A program made the position numbers and the translations under genes. 64,000 nt of DNA from assembly GCA_028281925.1 (NCBI GenBank), contig JANQIX010000104.1, positions 148,900-212,899 of the forward strand. The letters run 5' to 3'. This document shows positions 33,521-44,202 of this stretch, piece by piece; position 1 is the first letter of the stretch; every line of letters begins with the position of its first letter. Below the pieces are notes generated by a model. The model ran no database searches and had not been told where the DNA came from. It worked only from the letters and a program-made list of their open reading frames with translations. This DNA is from Alphaproteobacteria bacterium. Lineage in GTDB: Bacteria; Pseudomonadota; Alphaproteobacteria; DSM-16000; Inquilinaceae.

Positions 33521-33874
33521 ATGGCCTATGTGGACGGATTTGTACTCGCAGTTCCGACGGCGAACCGTGACGCATACGTCAAGCTGGCAACGCAAGCGGC
33601 ACCGGTGTTCAAAGAAAACGGCGCCCTGCACTTCGTCGAATGCTGGGGCGACGACGTGCCGGACGGCGAGGTCACGTCGTTCCCCATGGCGGTCAAATGC
33701 GAGGACGATGAGACCGTCGTCCTAGCCTGGATCGTCTGGCCGTCGCGGGAGGCGCGCAATGCCGGCAACACGGCCGTGATGGCCGACCCCCGCATGCAGA
33801 AAGCGATGCAGGACATGCCCTTCGACGGCAAGCGGATGATCTTCGGCGGCTTCGAAACGATCGTGGAGAGCTGA
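33521..33874 (+). CDS. DUF1428-family protein
   Basis: A 117-aa protein (YVDGFVLAVPTANRDAYVKLATQAAPVFKENGALHFVECWGDDVPDG read in parts; MQDMPFDGKRMIFGGFETIVE). The family has a ferredoxin-like alpha/beta fold and no known function. It ends the run of small genes begun by the ArsR regulator. Confidence 0.9.
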   Translation: MAYVDGFVLAVPTANRDAYVKLATQAAPVFKENGALHFVECWGDDVPDGEVTSFPMAVKCEDDETVVLAWIVWPSREARNAGNTAVMADPRMQKAMQDMPFDGKRMIFGGFETIVES

Positions 33875-33933
33875 GCGCCCCTGCGACCAGCGCCACGCTT
33901 CCGTAAGCCAGGCGAGGGCGTTAGCATCGGCGG

Positions 33934-34680
33934 ATGCCCGATGCGTCCACACTGCTTGTGGTTGTCCTGACCTTCCTGATCGCCGGCTCGGTAAAGGGAG
34001 TGATCGGTCTCGGTCTGCCGACGGTCAGCCTGGCGCTCTTGACGGTTGCGCTGGACCTGCCGAGCGCCATGGCGCTGTTGCTGGTGCCGTCGTTCGTCAC
34101 CAACGTCTGGCAGGCCTCGGTAGGCGGAAATGCTCGGGCCATTCTGATCCGAATCTGGCCGTTTCTGTTGATGGCCACGGTTACCGTCTGGTTCGGGGCC
34201 AAGGCCTTGACGAGCCTGGATCTTGCCCTGCTCTCGGCCTTGCTTGGCGTGCTGCTGGTGGTCTACGCCTCGGTGAGCCTTGCCGGCATCCGGCTTACTG
34301 TCACAACACGCCACGAAGCTTGGGTTGGCCCGCTGGTCGGCTCGGCCAACGGCATCCTGACCGGCATGACGGGGTCGTTCGTGGTGCCGGGGGTGATGTT
34401 CCTGCAGGCGATCGGCCTTTCGCGCGACATGCTGATCCAGTCCATGGGGATGCTGTTCACGACGTCCACCGTTGCGCTCGCGGTCGCGTTGCAGGGCAAC
34501 AACCTGCTGACGGCTGAGCTGGGGGGCCTGTCGGCCATGGCCCTGATCCCGGCCATGCTCGGCATGGTGTTCGGCCAGCGCATCCGCCAGCGCCTGTCCG
34601 AGACGCTGTTCCGGCGGGTCTTCTTCATCGCGCTCTTGATGCTGGGCGCCTACATCATCGCCAACGCCGTCAACGCATAA
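33934..34680 (+). CDS. TauE/SafE-family membrane permease
   Basis: A 248-aa protein with seven or eight hydrophobic segments and the family pattern (FLIAGSVKGVIGLGLPTVSLALL near the N-terminus, GSANGILTGMTGSFVVPGVMFLQ in the middle, GMVFGQRIRQRLSETLFRRVFF near the end). Such permeases are linked to export of sulfite, sulfoacetate or other anions. It is 59 bp after the DUF1428 gene and may belong to the same transcript. Substrate unknown. Confidence 0.88.
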   Translation: MPDASTLLVVVLTFLIAGSVKGVIGLGLPTVSLALLTVALDLPSAMALLLVPSFVTNVWQASVGGNARAILIRIWPFLLMATVTVWFGAKALTSLDLALLSALLGVLLVVYASVSLAGIRLTVTTRHEAWVGPLVGSANGILTGMTGSFVVPGVMFLQAIGLSRDMLIQSMGMLFTTSTVALAVALQGNNLLTAELGGLSAMALIPAMLGMVFGQRIRQRLSETLFRRVFFIALLMLGAYIIANAVNA

Positions 34681-34775
34681 AACGCCCTCCCCACGCCCTT
34701 CCAGCCACCGACCGATGTAATCGTCATCTGGATATGACGACCATCACTGCTTGCAAGCGGGCACTCGCACTACAA

Positions 34776-34797
34776 AATGAGTGAATGCTCGCTTATT
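34776..34797. promoter_or_regulatory. Imperfect 22-bp palindrome, TetR-like operator candidate
   Basis: An imperfect inverted repeat whose core reads GTGAATGCTCGC, flanked by AAT and ATT ends; 16 of 22 positions are symmetric. It ends 10 bp before the desaturase ATG. Its form resembles TetR-family operators controlling fatty-acid genes. No TetR gene is nearby. Confidence 0.4.
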
Positions 34798-34807
34798 GGA
34801 GGCTGTG

Positions 34808-35938
34808 ATGCCCAGCTACCGCACCGTGCGGCGCATCAAGTTCCGCAACGGCAACGACCGCGCATTCCACGACGATGTCCGGCGCCGCGCCGCGAAGTGG
34901 TTCGCCAGCAGCGGGCGGCCGCGCACCGCGACGCCCGAGATCTACACCAAGGCGCTGATGTTCGCCGGATTTGCCGTCACCGCCTATGCGGCGCTGCTGT
35001 CCGGACACCCGGGGCCGCTGGCGGCGCTGGGCCTGGCTGTGGCCTGCCAGGTCTCGCTGCTGTTCCTGGTGCTGAACATGTCGCATGACGCGGCCCACCA
35101 CGCACTCACCGGCAGCCGCCGGGCCGACGACCTGATCCACACCTGCCTGTTCAACCTGTTGGGCGTGAACGGCTATCTGTGGCAGCTGCGCCATGTGAAG
35201 TCGCATCACGTCTTTCCGAATGTCGACGGCTGCGATGCCGACATCGACCACAACGGGCTGATCCGCCTGTCGCCGGAAAAGCCGCGGCGCTGGTGGCATC
35301 GCTGGCAGCATCTCTATGCGCTGCCGGCTTATGCGCTTGTGGCTGTCCACTCCATCCTGGTGCAGGACACGATCTATCTCTTCAAGCGCCAGCTGGCCAA
35401 TCTCTGCGACATCCGCCATGGCGCGGGACAGATCATCGGTTTCTTCCTGGGCAAGGCGGCCTTTGTGGCGCTGGCCTTCGTCGCGCCTGCGCTGGTGACG
35501 GACTATGCCCTTTGGCAGATCGCGCTCGGCTATCTGGTGGCGGCCGCGGTTGCGTCGCTGGTGTTCATCCTGCCGCTGATCCCGACTCACTTCACCGACA
35601 TGGCTGCGTTCGGCCATGTCAGCGACGACGGGCGCCTGGCCGACAGCTTCGCCGTGCATGCCATGCGCTCGTCCCTGGACTGGGCGCCGCAGAACCGGTT
35701 CTGGACCTGGCTCTATGGCGGGCTGAACTGCCATGCCGCCCACCACCTGTTCCCCGATGTCAGCCACGCGCACTACCGCACCCTGTCGCGGCTGATCGCA
35801 AGGTCGGCCAAGGCCCATGGCGTGCCCTACAACCGGACCGATCTGATCGGCGCCATTGCATCGCATTTCCGGTTCCTCTACCGAATGGGCCGGCAGGACC
35901 ATCCCCGCTTCGGCACCCAAGCGGCGATGGCCACCTGA
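34808..35938 (+). CDS. Membrane fatty-acid desaturase
   Basis: A 376-aa integral-membrane di-iron desaturase. All three histidine boxes are present: HDAAHH near residue 90, HVKSHH near 130 and HAAHH near 310. Helix pairs flank them. The region following the third box (LFPDVSHAHYRTLSRLI) resembles front-end or linoleoyl-CoA-type desaturases (DesA3-like). The ATG at 34808 has GGAGG 9 nt upstream and is preferred to an ATG at 34781 that lies in the operator-like palindrome. It introduces a double bond in an acyl chain; position and electron donor are not readable. Stands alone before recQ. Confidence 0.9.
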   Translation: MPSYRTVRRIKFRNGNDRAFHDDVRRRAAKWFASSGRPRTATPEIYTKALMFAGFAVTAYAALLSGHPGPLAALGLAVACQVSLLFLVLNMSHDAAHHALTGSRRADDLIHTCLFNLLGVNGYLWQLRHVKSHHVFPNVDGCDADIDHNGLIRLSPEKPRRWWHRWQHLYALPAYALVAVHSILVQDTIYLFKRQLANLCDIRHGAGQIIGFFLGKAAFVALAFVAPALVTDYALWQIALGYLVAAAVASLVFILPLIPTHFTDMAAFGHVSDDGRLADSFAVHAMRSSLDWAPQNRFWTWLYGGLNCHAAHHLFPDVSHAHYRTLSRLIARSAKAHGVPYNRTDLIGAIASHFRFLYRMGRQDHPRFGTQAAMAT

Positions 35939-35975
35939 CAGCCTGTTTCGATATCAGAATGATTGAGACCACCGC

Positions 35976-37796
<1,821 letters not shown>

Positions 37797-37814
37797 CTAC
37801 GGCCTTCGTTGCGC

Positions 37815-38444
37815 CTACACCTTGGCGCTCGGGCGCGCGCTCACGGCTTCGTACCAACGGCGAGCGTTCGCGGCATCCTCCGGCAGCCGGATCTTCAGCC
37901 AGCCGGCGAAGTCGACCACCACCAGGGCCATGATATCGGCGGCGCTGTAATGGTCGCCCGCGATGAACGCGCGATCGCCCAGCCGGTCGTCGAGGCTTTC
38001 CAGGAAGCGCTGCGCCCGCAGCTTGCCGCGGTCGCCCAGCGCCGGGATCTGGGCGTAGTTCTCGGGGCCTGTCAGCGCTCTGTCCTTCAATCCAGGCGCC
38101 GAGTTGCGCAGGCCCTCGGTCATCGCCTGCCAGCCATCGATTTCGATATGCCAGACGTGATCGGCGACGACCGCCCGCTCCACCGGCGTTGCGCCCAACA
38201 GTGGCGGCTCCGGCACCGCTTCTTCCAGATACCGCCAGCAGCCTTGTGTCGACGTGATCCGCGTGCCGTCGTCCAGTTCCAGCACAGGGACGGTGCAATA
38301 GGGATTGATCGCGCGAAATTCCCGCGACAGGTGCTCACCGTTGCGCAGATCCACCTGCTGCGTCGGGATATCCAGCCCCTTTTCGGCAATGAAGATGCGT
38401 ACCATCCGGGGGCTTGGGGCGGTGCTACAGTCATAGAACTTCAT
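37815..38444 (-). CDS. Glutathione S-transferase family protein
   Basis: A 209-aa GST-like protein with thioredoxin-fold N-terminus (MKFYDCSTAPSPRMVRIFIAEKGLDIP, TVPVLELDDGTRITST) and helical C-terminal domain (FIAGDHYSAADIMALVVVDFAGW). The SAPSP-like STAPSPR stretch is where the catalytic Ser/Tyr lies. Probably conjugates or reduces with glutathione. It runs convergent with recQ, 18 bp between the stops. Confidence 0.9.
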   Translation of the reverse strand: MKFYDCSTAPSPRMVRIFIAEKGLDIPTQQVDLRNGEHLSREFRAINPYCTVPVLELDDGTRITSTQGCWRYLEEAVPEPPLLGATPVERAVVADHVWHIEIDGWQAMTEGLRNSAPGLKDRALTGPENYAQIPALGDRGKLRAQRFLESLDDRLGDRAFIAGDHYSAADIMALVVVDFAGWLKIRLPEDAANARRWYEAVSARPSAKV

Positions 38445-38545
38445 CGGCGCGATCTCCCGTCGCTGGGGCCCACCTCAGACAACCATTCGGCGAACCTCGG
38501 ATCAAGGCAATGCAACGGTTGCCAGCAGCACGGGATGGCGGTCGG

Positions 38546-38986
38546 TCAGTCCGTCCTTGCCGCCGCCGCAACCTCCACCACCACCGGCATCCACCGGTCG
38601 CGGCGGCGCTCCACGCGCTCGGTGCGGGTCTCGGCGTCATAGGTCACCGACAACGGCGCCCGGGCGAAAAGCTGGCGGTGGTCCATCGCGTTGACAATCG
38701 CGATTGCGCGCGGGCTTTCCTCGCCCACGGTGGCGGCCGCGACATAGACGCCACAGTCGCGGCAGATCAGGTATTCGGCCGTTCGATAGCCGAAGACGTA
38801 CCGGTTCAATCGGCTTTCATCGGCAACGCGCACCGTCAGCAGGCCTTTGGGGTCGGCCATCGCTCGCGCCGCGTGCTTGCGGCAGAACCCGCATTGGCAC
38901 GCCCGCACCTCGATCTCCGACGGGTCCAACGCGCTGTCAAACTCCAAGCGAAGATTGCCGCAATGGCAGCTGCCGGTGTGCTTCAT
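38546..38986 (-). CDS. GFA/CENP-V-fold zinc-binding protein
   Basis: A 146-aa protein of the glutathione-dependent formaldehyde-activating (GFA) family. Zinc ligands are Cys7/Cys9, Cys30/Cys32/Cys35 (ACQCGFCRKH) and Cys75/Cys78 (CRDCGVY). The middle resembles family members of unknown substrate. The name reflects one studied enzyme; most homologues are not shown to act on formaldehyde. It is on the same strand as the GST gene but 101 bp upstream of it. Confidence 0.9.
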   Translation of the reverse strand: MKHTGSCHCGNLRLEFDSALDPSEIEVRACQCGFCRKHAARAMADPKGLLTVRVADESRLNRYVFGYRTAEYLICRDCGVYVAAATVGEESPRAIAIVNAMDHRQLFARAPLSVTYDAETRTERVERRRDRWMPVVVEVAAAARTD

Positions 38987-39142
38987 TGCCGTCTCCTATT
39001 CAGCTGATCGCAGAGTGACAATACCCTTGTGGGAAGTCGACCGGGTGGAACGCTCTTAGCGTCGAATGTCGGTCGCGTGCCGGGCTGCCGCGGGTCTTCC
39101 GACAGCATGAAAGCGCGTCAAAGCACCTCGGTCCGGAACCGG

Positions 39143-40045
39143 TCAGCCATCCGTCTGGTCCGACAGCAGCGGCTGACCGCGAAGAACCTTTTGCAGCGCA
39201 TGGATGAAGTCCGTGACCTTCCTTGGCGCCGTGGCGGCGAAGTTGTGCACGGCGTGGACGGCCGAGGCATCGACACGGGCCAGTGGGAGAAGGCGGCCGT
39301 CGACAACCGCCTGCCTGGCCACCAGGTCGGGCAACAGGGCCACGCCAAGGCCATGATCGGCCAGGCCGAGACTATCCAGCACGGTATCGCATCGGATGCG
39401 TGGGGATACACGAAGGGCTCCGGCCCCGCCAAGATGGTAGGTCACAGGATCACCCTGCCACCCGTTCGCGATGTGATCCCAGGTGACAAACGCGGCAGCG
39501 TCGGCCGGCACGCCGCCGCAGCGCCGGATGTAGTCCGGGCTCGCGTAGAGACTTTCGGTCAGCGAGCCCAGGGTAACGATCCGCGCCGCTTGCCCCGCCT
39601 GTGCGCCCACTCTCACGGCAAGGTCGATCCGCGGCTCGACCAGATCGATCGGCCGATCGGCGGTCACAAGGCGCACCCGCATCTTCGGGTGCCGACGAAG
39701 AAACAAAGACGTTGCCGGCGCCACCAGAGGGGCGCTGAGCGCGTGCGGCATGGTCACGAACAGGGTTCCGGACAGCTCTGCCGCGTTGGCCGAGATATCG
39801 GCGATCGCGCTGTCGTATGCGCGCTGCAGATCATTGCAGTGGGCAAAGAAGCGCGCACCAGACTCCGTCAGCGAAAGCGCGCGTGTCGTCCGGTGCAACA
39901 GCCGGCAGTTCAGATCCGCCTCAAGACGGGACACGATCTGGCTGACCGCTGACTTCGCCCGCCCGAGACGCTCGGCGGCCAGGGTGAAGGACCGAGCGTC
40001 CACGACCGATCGGAAGACGATCATATCGTCCAGGCTGGGCCTCAT
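39143..40045 (-). CDS. LysR-family transcriptional regulator
   Basis: A 300-aa LysR protein (DMIVFRSVVDARSFTLAAERLGRAKSAVSQIVSRLEADLNCRLLHRTTR read in parts; effector domain GTLFVTMPHALSAPLVAPATSLFLRRHP). Divergent from a SnoaL-like gene; two inverted repeats overlie its start codon and the 104-bp gap. It probably regulates itself and that gene. Inducer unknown. Confidence 0.9.
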   Translation of the reverse strand: MRPSLDDMIVFRSVVDARSFTLAAERLGRAKSAVSQIVSRLEADLNCRLLHRTTRALSLTESGARFFAHCNDLQRAYDSAIADISANAAELSGTLFVTMPHALSAPLVAPATSLFLRRHPKMRVRLVTADRPIDLVEPRIDLAVRVGAQAGQAARIVTLGSLTESLYASPDYIRRCGGVPADAAAFVTWDHIANGWQGDPVTYHLGGAGALRVSPRIRCDTVLDSLGLADHGLGVALLPDLVARQAVVDGRLLPLARVDASAVHAVHNFAATAPRKVTDFIHALQKVLRGQPLLSDQTDG

Positions 40046-40078
40046 TGTTCATTTTCCTGAACAGATATTCAGAACAAT
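40044..40078. promoter_or_regulatory. Inverted repeats in LysR/SnoaL divergent promoter
   Basis: Outer arms ATTGTTC (40044-40050) and GAACAAT (40072-40078) are perfect, and an inner pair CTGAA-N6-TTCAG lies at 40057-40072 with a slightly different centre. The outer arm touches the LysR start codon. Likely LysR binding region. Confidence 0.5.
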
Positions 40079-40149
40079 TGCCGCTTATCAGATCCCTTGG
40101 CGCCGCGCAAATACCATTGAGTGCAGCCAAGCCATGCCGGGAGAAGAAG

Positions 40150-40515
40150 ATGCAGACGGATATCGAGCAGGCCATAGTCGCGGCCAGCGAGCAGTGGAAA
40201 GCGGCGTTCAACGCGGGCAACGCCAGGGCGTGCGCGGCCTGTTACGAGGACGAGGCCACCATGGTTGCGGCCCCGTTCGGGGAGTATCGCGGACGGCCGG
40301 CGATCGAGGCCTTCTGGGCAAAGCTGATCGCAGACGGCTATCGCAACGTCGCCTATACCGACACGCGGATCGAGCCGGTCGACGAGAGCTCGGGCGTGCT
40401 GACGGCGAGATGGAGCATGGATGGCGCGCACGGCGTCATCACGCGCGAGCTTTGGGTGCTTCAGTCGGACGGGACTGCCCGTCTTCGGGAAGACCATTTC
40501 GAAGCCGCTGCCTGA
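40150..40515 (+). CDS. SnoaL/DUF4440-like (NTF2-fold) protein
   Basis: A 121-aa cone-shaped NTF2-like domain (IVAASEQWKAAFNAGNARACAACYEDEATMV, GRPAIEAFWAKLIADG, GVITRELWVLQSDGTARLREDHFE). These act as small isomerases, hydrolases or unknown binding proteins. ATG 40150 fits the family N-terminus with GAGAAG upstream. Likely controlled by the divergent LysR protein. Confidence 0.87.
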   Translation: MQTDIEQAIVAASEQWKAAFNAGNARACAACYEDEATMVAAPFGEYRGRPAIEAFWAKLIADGYRNVAYTDTRIEPVDESSGVLTARWSMDGAHGVITRELWVLQSDGTARLREDHFEAAA

Positions 40516-40579
40516 GCGGCGGGAAACGGGGCCGGCCATGGCCAGCGGCCGACCCCCATCCCATCAGCGTCCGGTCGGC

Positions 40580-41947
40580 CTATTCGGCGGCCAGAAGCTC
40601 CGGCACGTGCAGCAGAATGAACTCGTTCATGTCCGCCTCACCGATCGTGCGGCCGGTGGAGAACGGCAGGTTGTTGTCGTTGGCGACGATGATGTGCTCC
40701 GCATCCACCATGTCGACGTCTTCGATCGTCACGAACGGGAAGGTGAAGATGCCGTCGATGGTGCCGTGCAGGGCCACGCCATCGGGATCGGCGATGTCCA
40801 TCAGGTCGACATAGCCGACCTTCTCGACAAAGCCGTCATCGGTGGCACCGGCGAAATCGATCAGATAGACGCGCTTGAAGGTGGCCGGGGCGTTGAAGCA
40901 GTCAGGCGTGGGCTCGCCCTCGCAGGCCATGCGCGGGTCGCCTTCGTTGCCGTCGCGCTCGATCACCAGGCCGCGCGTCTCGTCGATCATGTTGAAGTCG
41001 CCGATATTGTGGCTCGGATCCTCCAGCCGGTACTGCCACGACCGGTCCGTGAATTCGCGCGCCGCCACATCGAATTCGATAATGCGCAGGAAGGCGTTGC
41101 CGTCGGCATCGGTCTCGAACGCACCGGCCTCGGCATCCCACAGCGGCCCCTCGAACATCGGGTAGAGGAAGGCACCGTCGACGCTGGCCGCCATGCCCTC
41201 GAAGCCGCGCGAGCGGCGGACCGGGAAGGTGACCTCACCTGGAACCGACGGCATGCGCACGCCGTGATGATCCGGCGACTGCACCACTTCGCCGTCGACG
41301 TAGGTCTCGGTGATGTACACGACCTCGCCATCGGTGTTGGTGGCGAAGACATACGGCCCGAACTCGTCGCCGAACCAGATCTCATCGCCGATCGGCTGCA
41401 TGCCTTCCAGGTCGAAATCCGCACCCGTCAGATAGCGGGTTTCGGTGGCCTCGGTTGTCAGCCGGAACTGCAGCACACCGTCCGGATCGGACAGGAACGT
41501 GCTTTCCAGGATCTCAACACGGCCGGTTTCCCAATCGGGGCGGACGCGATGGACCTGCAGCATGGCGTCGGGCGAGTTCACCTTGCTGCCGAAGCCGTTG
41601 TCCACCAGCATCATGTACTCGCCGTCGCCCATCGCCTTGATGCCGGAAAAGCCCTGAACGGGCTGGCCCACGAAGGGGAAGTACAGGCCCGTGCCGCGGG
41701 TGGCTTCGGGTGCGGAGATCCACGTCGTGCCCTCGACCTGGTTCAGCGTGTCGATGCGCAGGTTGCCGGGGCCGGCGAAGTTGCCCGAGGTGGTGAACAT
41801 GGCCGGGGCATCGGCCGGAGGGGCCACGAAGGTCATGGCCGGCAGGGCGGCATGGCCGGCCAGTGTCGCCGGAAACGGCTCGGCGGCAGAGACGGAACCG
41901 GCCGCCAGCGCAGTTACGCCAAGGGCGGCGATGCGGATAAGCCTCAT
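40580..41947 (-). CDS. Exported phytase-esterase-like (PF13449-type) beta-propeller protein
   Basis: A 455-aa secreted protein with signal peptide (MRLIRIAALGVTALAAGSVSA). The mature region is rich in acidic blades and matches the family called esterase-like activity of phytase (LNQVEGTTWISAP, GFSGIKAMGDGEYMMLVDNGFG, GADFDLEGMQPIGDEIWFGDEFGPYVF, RGFEGMAASVDGAFLYPMFEGPL, VDAEHIIVANDNNLPFSTGR). A propeller hydrolase, perhaps for phosphoesters, is likely; activity is not proven. No partner genes are adjacent. Confidence 0.87.
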   Translation of the reverse strand: MRLIRIAALGVTALAAGSVSAAEPFPATLAGHAALPAMTFVAPPADAPAMFTTSGNFAGPGNLRIDTLNQVEGTTWISAPEATRGTGLYFPFVGQPVQGFSGIKAMGDGEYMMLVDNGFGSKVNSPDAMLQVHRVRPDWETGRVEILESTFLSDPDGVLQFRLTTEATETRYLTGADFDLEGMQPIGDEIWFGDEFGPYVFATNTDGEVVYITETYVDGEVVQSPDHHGVRMPSVPGEVTFPVRRSRGFEGMAASVDGAFLYPMFEGPLWDAEAGAFETDADGNAFLRIIEFDVAAREFTDRSWQYRLEDPSHNIGDFNMIDETRGLVIERDGNEGDPRMACEGEPTPDCFNAPATFKRVYLIDFAGATDDGFVEKVGYVDLMDIADPDGVALHGTIDGIFTFPFVTIEDVDMVDAEHIIVANDNNLPFSTGRTIGEADMNEFILLHVPELLAAE

Positions 41948-42070
41948 TACTTCATCTCCCTGTCATGGATCGGACGGCCGGACGGCCTCGTGGCGTCACG
42001 GATACCGCCCGTCGATGACGGGGGCATTGCAGGCTGATGAAACAACGATGGCGGAGGGTGCGGCTTTCTG

Positions 42071-43366
42071 TCAGCCCGCCTGACGGATCCTGCCTTGGAA
42101 TTCGCCAATTCGGTGCTGCAGCGATTCGGCCTGGCCAGAGAGAGCCGTGGCAGACGAAGACACTCCCTCGGTGCTCGCCGTGGTCTCGCGCGTCGCGGCA
42201 TCGACGGCCGAGATCGCATCGGACACAGCAATTGTTGCGCTGCTCGCCTCCGCCACATTCCGTGCGATCTCCTGAGTCACGGAAAGCTGCTCTTGCACCG
42301 CTGCAGCGACGGCAGAAGAGACCTCGTCGATGCTTCGCACAGTGGCGCCCACCTCTTGGACGGCGCCGGTCGCCTGCCCGACGACCTCCTGCACCCGCTC
42401 GACCTGGGCGACAATGTCTTGCGTGGCCTTGCTGGTCTGGTTCGCCAGGCTCTTCACCTCGCCCGCCACGACCGCGAATCCCTTGCCCGCACTTCCGGCA
42501 CGGGCCGCCTCGATCGTCGCGTTGAGGGCAAGAAGATTTGTCTGGGAGGCAATATCGCCGATCAGCTCGACAACGGAGCCGATCTTTCCGGCCGCCTCGT
42601 TGAGGCCGTGCACCAGCGTATCCGTGCGCTCCACCGACTCCACCGCATTCGTCGAGATGTCGGCAACGCGATGCACCTGGGCGGTGACCTCATGAATGGA
42701 TGCGGCGAACTCTTCAACAGCAGCCGCAACGGCCTGGACATTCTCGCTCGCCGTATAAGCACCGCCAGCCGCTGTTTCCGATTGGTGGCTTGTATCTTCC
42801 GACAGCTTGGCCAGCGTCCCCGCGTGCGACATCAGCTCGGCCGCTGCGGTCGACACGGTGCCCGAAACGGGGACGACATTGACGTTCAGGAAGTCGGCGA
42901 ACTCCCTGTCACGCTGGGCCATGAGATCAAGTGAGGCGTTGATCGTGTCGGCATAGTAGATGAACGCCCCCTTCAGCCCAGTCGGCACGATCTTGCGGTA
43001 GTACTTGCGGTCGTTGGCGCACCGCATGGCCGCATCGGCCTCCTTCGTGAAGGCTTCCGTCAGATCGAGCAGTCGATTGAGGCTCATTGCGAGCTGACCG
43101 ACCTCGCCCCTTTCGGCTTGCAGTCCGGTGATGCGCGTATCGAGTTCGCCGGCAGCGGCAGCTTGGACGACACCGACGCAATGGTCGATCTTCGCCAGCG
43201 TGCGCTGAAGAAAGATGTACGCGAAGCCGAGAGCACCGGCGGCAGCGGCCGCTATCGCGATGCCCGCCATGTCGAACGACACGATCCCGAGGCCCAGCTG
43301 TACGACGAGGGCCACTGCGATCGCGGCGAACGCAAACCATACCTTAGAGAGCGTGGACGAGCGCAT
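42071..43366 (-). CDS. Methyl-accepting chemotaxis-type protein
   Basis: A 431-aa chemoreceptor-like protein with two close N-terminal helices (about residues 8-55) and no periplasmic domain. A HAMP-like and helical region follows, then an MCP signalling domain (GSVVELIGDIASQTNLLALNATIEAARAGSAGKGFAVVAGEVKSLANQTSKATQDI read in parts; hairpin tip conserved). The hairpin region EVKSLANQTSKAT is typical. It overlaps the preceding PAS gene by 23 nt, so PAS sensor and signalling half are separate proteins that together look like an Aer-type energy sensor. Confidence 0.9.
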   Translation of the reverse strand: MRSSTLSKVWFAFAAIAVALVVQLGLGIVSFDMAGIAIAAAAAGALGFAYIFLQRTLAKIDHCVGVVQAAAAGELDTRITGLQAERGEVGQLAMSLNRLLDLTEAFTKEADAAMRCANDRKYYRKIVPTGLKGAFIYYADTINASLDLMAQRDREFADFLNVNVVPVSGTVSTAAAELMSHAGTLAKLSEDTSHQSETAAGGAYTASENVQAVAAAVEEFAASIHEVTAQVHRVADISTNAVESVERTDTLVHGLNEAAGKIGSVVELIGDIASQTNLLALNATIEAARAGSAGKGFAVVAGEVKSLANQTSKATQDIVAQVERVQEVVGQATGAVQEVGATVRSIDEVSSAVAAAVQEQLSVTQEIARNVAEASSATIAVSDAISAVDAATRETTASTEGVSSSATALSGQAESLQHRIGEFQGRIRQAG

Positions 43367-43868
43367 CGTAGGTCGTGTCCTGCTTGGCTAAAAAGTCGTG
43401 CAACATGGCCGTCGACGCCCGCAGGCCGGCCTTGCGGTCCGCGTTCTGCCGCTCGACCCGCAACAGCTGATCGTAGACCGGGCAGATGGCATTGATTGCT
43501 TCACGCCTGGGAGAGCGCCGGTTGGAGTGGTAGCCGATGATGCCATGAGTCCTGTCGAATGTCGGGGTGACATGGGCGAAGACCCAATAGTGGTCACCGT
43601 TCTTCGCCCGGTTGTTGACATAGGCGAAGATCTCCTGGCCGGCCTCGATCGTGTCCCAAAGCAGCTTGAACACACAGCGTGGCATGTCGGGATGCCGGAT
43701 AATCGAATGCGGCTGGCCGAGTGCTTCCGCTTCGCTGTAGCCGCTGATACTCACGAACACCTCATTGGCATACGTGATCCGGCCGCGCGTGTCGGTCTTG
43801 GTGACGATGATCTCGGACTCTGGAAACGTGCGCTCGACGCCTGTTAAGCCGTTGTCTTGGCGTGTCAC
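43344..43868 (-). CDS. PAS-domain protein, Aer-like sensor half
   Basis: A 174-aa cytoplasmic protein with one PAS domain (IIVTKTDTRGRITYANEVFVSISGYSEAEALGQPHSIIRHPDMP, VFKLLWDTIEAGQEIFAYVNNRAKNGDHYWVFAHVTP read in parts) followed by a helical tail. The HPDMP and GDHYWV elements are typical of Aer. I chose the GTG at 43868 with GAGG upstream; an ATG at 43910 adds an unconvincing N-terminus. The 23-nt overlap with the chemoreceptor gene suggests a split Aer system. Confidence 0.85.
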   Translation of the reverse strand: MTRQDNGLTGVERTFPESEIIVTKTDTRGRITYANEVFVSISGYSEAEALGQPHSIIRHPDMPRCVFKLLWDTIEAGQEIFAYVNNRAKNGDHYWVFAHVTPTFDRTHGIIGYHSNRRSPRREAINAICPVYDQLLRVERQNADRKAGLRASTAMLHDFLAKQDTTYDALVHAL

Positions 43869-44202
43869 ATTCCGATCCTCGTATTCTCGCGGCCAGCCGG
43901 GCCGGCTCACTGCACAGACTGAGATTGCGACCGGCTTGTCTGCCGGCGGACGATGGTCACTGACACGAAGTCCGAGTGCCGCACCTGACGGTTGCCTCGG
44001 CGCGATCTCAATTCCACCGATTTTTACGCAAAGCGCTTAATGACTGGTTACAGTCGTATGTCTTGATCAAAATGAGTCGAACACACTCCGGCTCCGCAAT
44101 ATGGGGTGTTGACCCCATGCCGCCCGAAGCGGGCGCCGCCTACCTTCGCATCATCCTGAACGGCCGCAGATGACGGCGGTTCACAACCCGAAGGAGGATG
44201 CG
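43869..44202. other. Intergenic region before Cys-rich lipoprotein
   Basis: 334 bp between the PAS gene (minus) and the Cys-rich lipoprotein gene (plus). A moderately AT-rich stretch near 44020-44100 probably carries divergent promoters. I see no convincing gene, RNA or hairpin. Confidence 0.5.

Noticed and set aside
34749..34758. GCTTGCAAGC palindrome
   Set aside because: Ten bases only, common by chance in high-GC DNA; the 22-bp site nearer the start is a better operator candidate.
43976..44173. Possible 65-codon gene
   Set aside because: No ribosome site or family and atypical composition; treated as intergenic.
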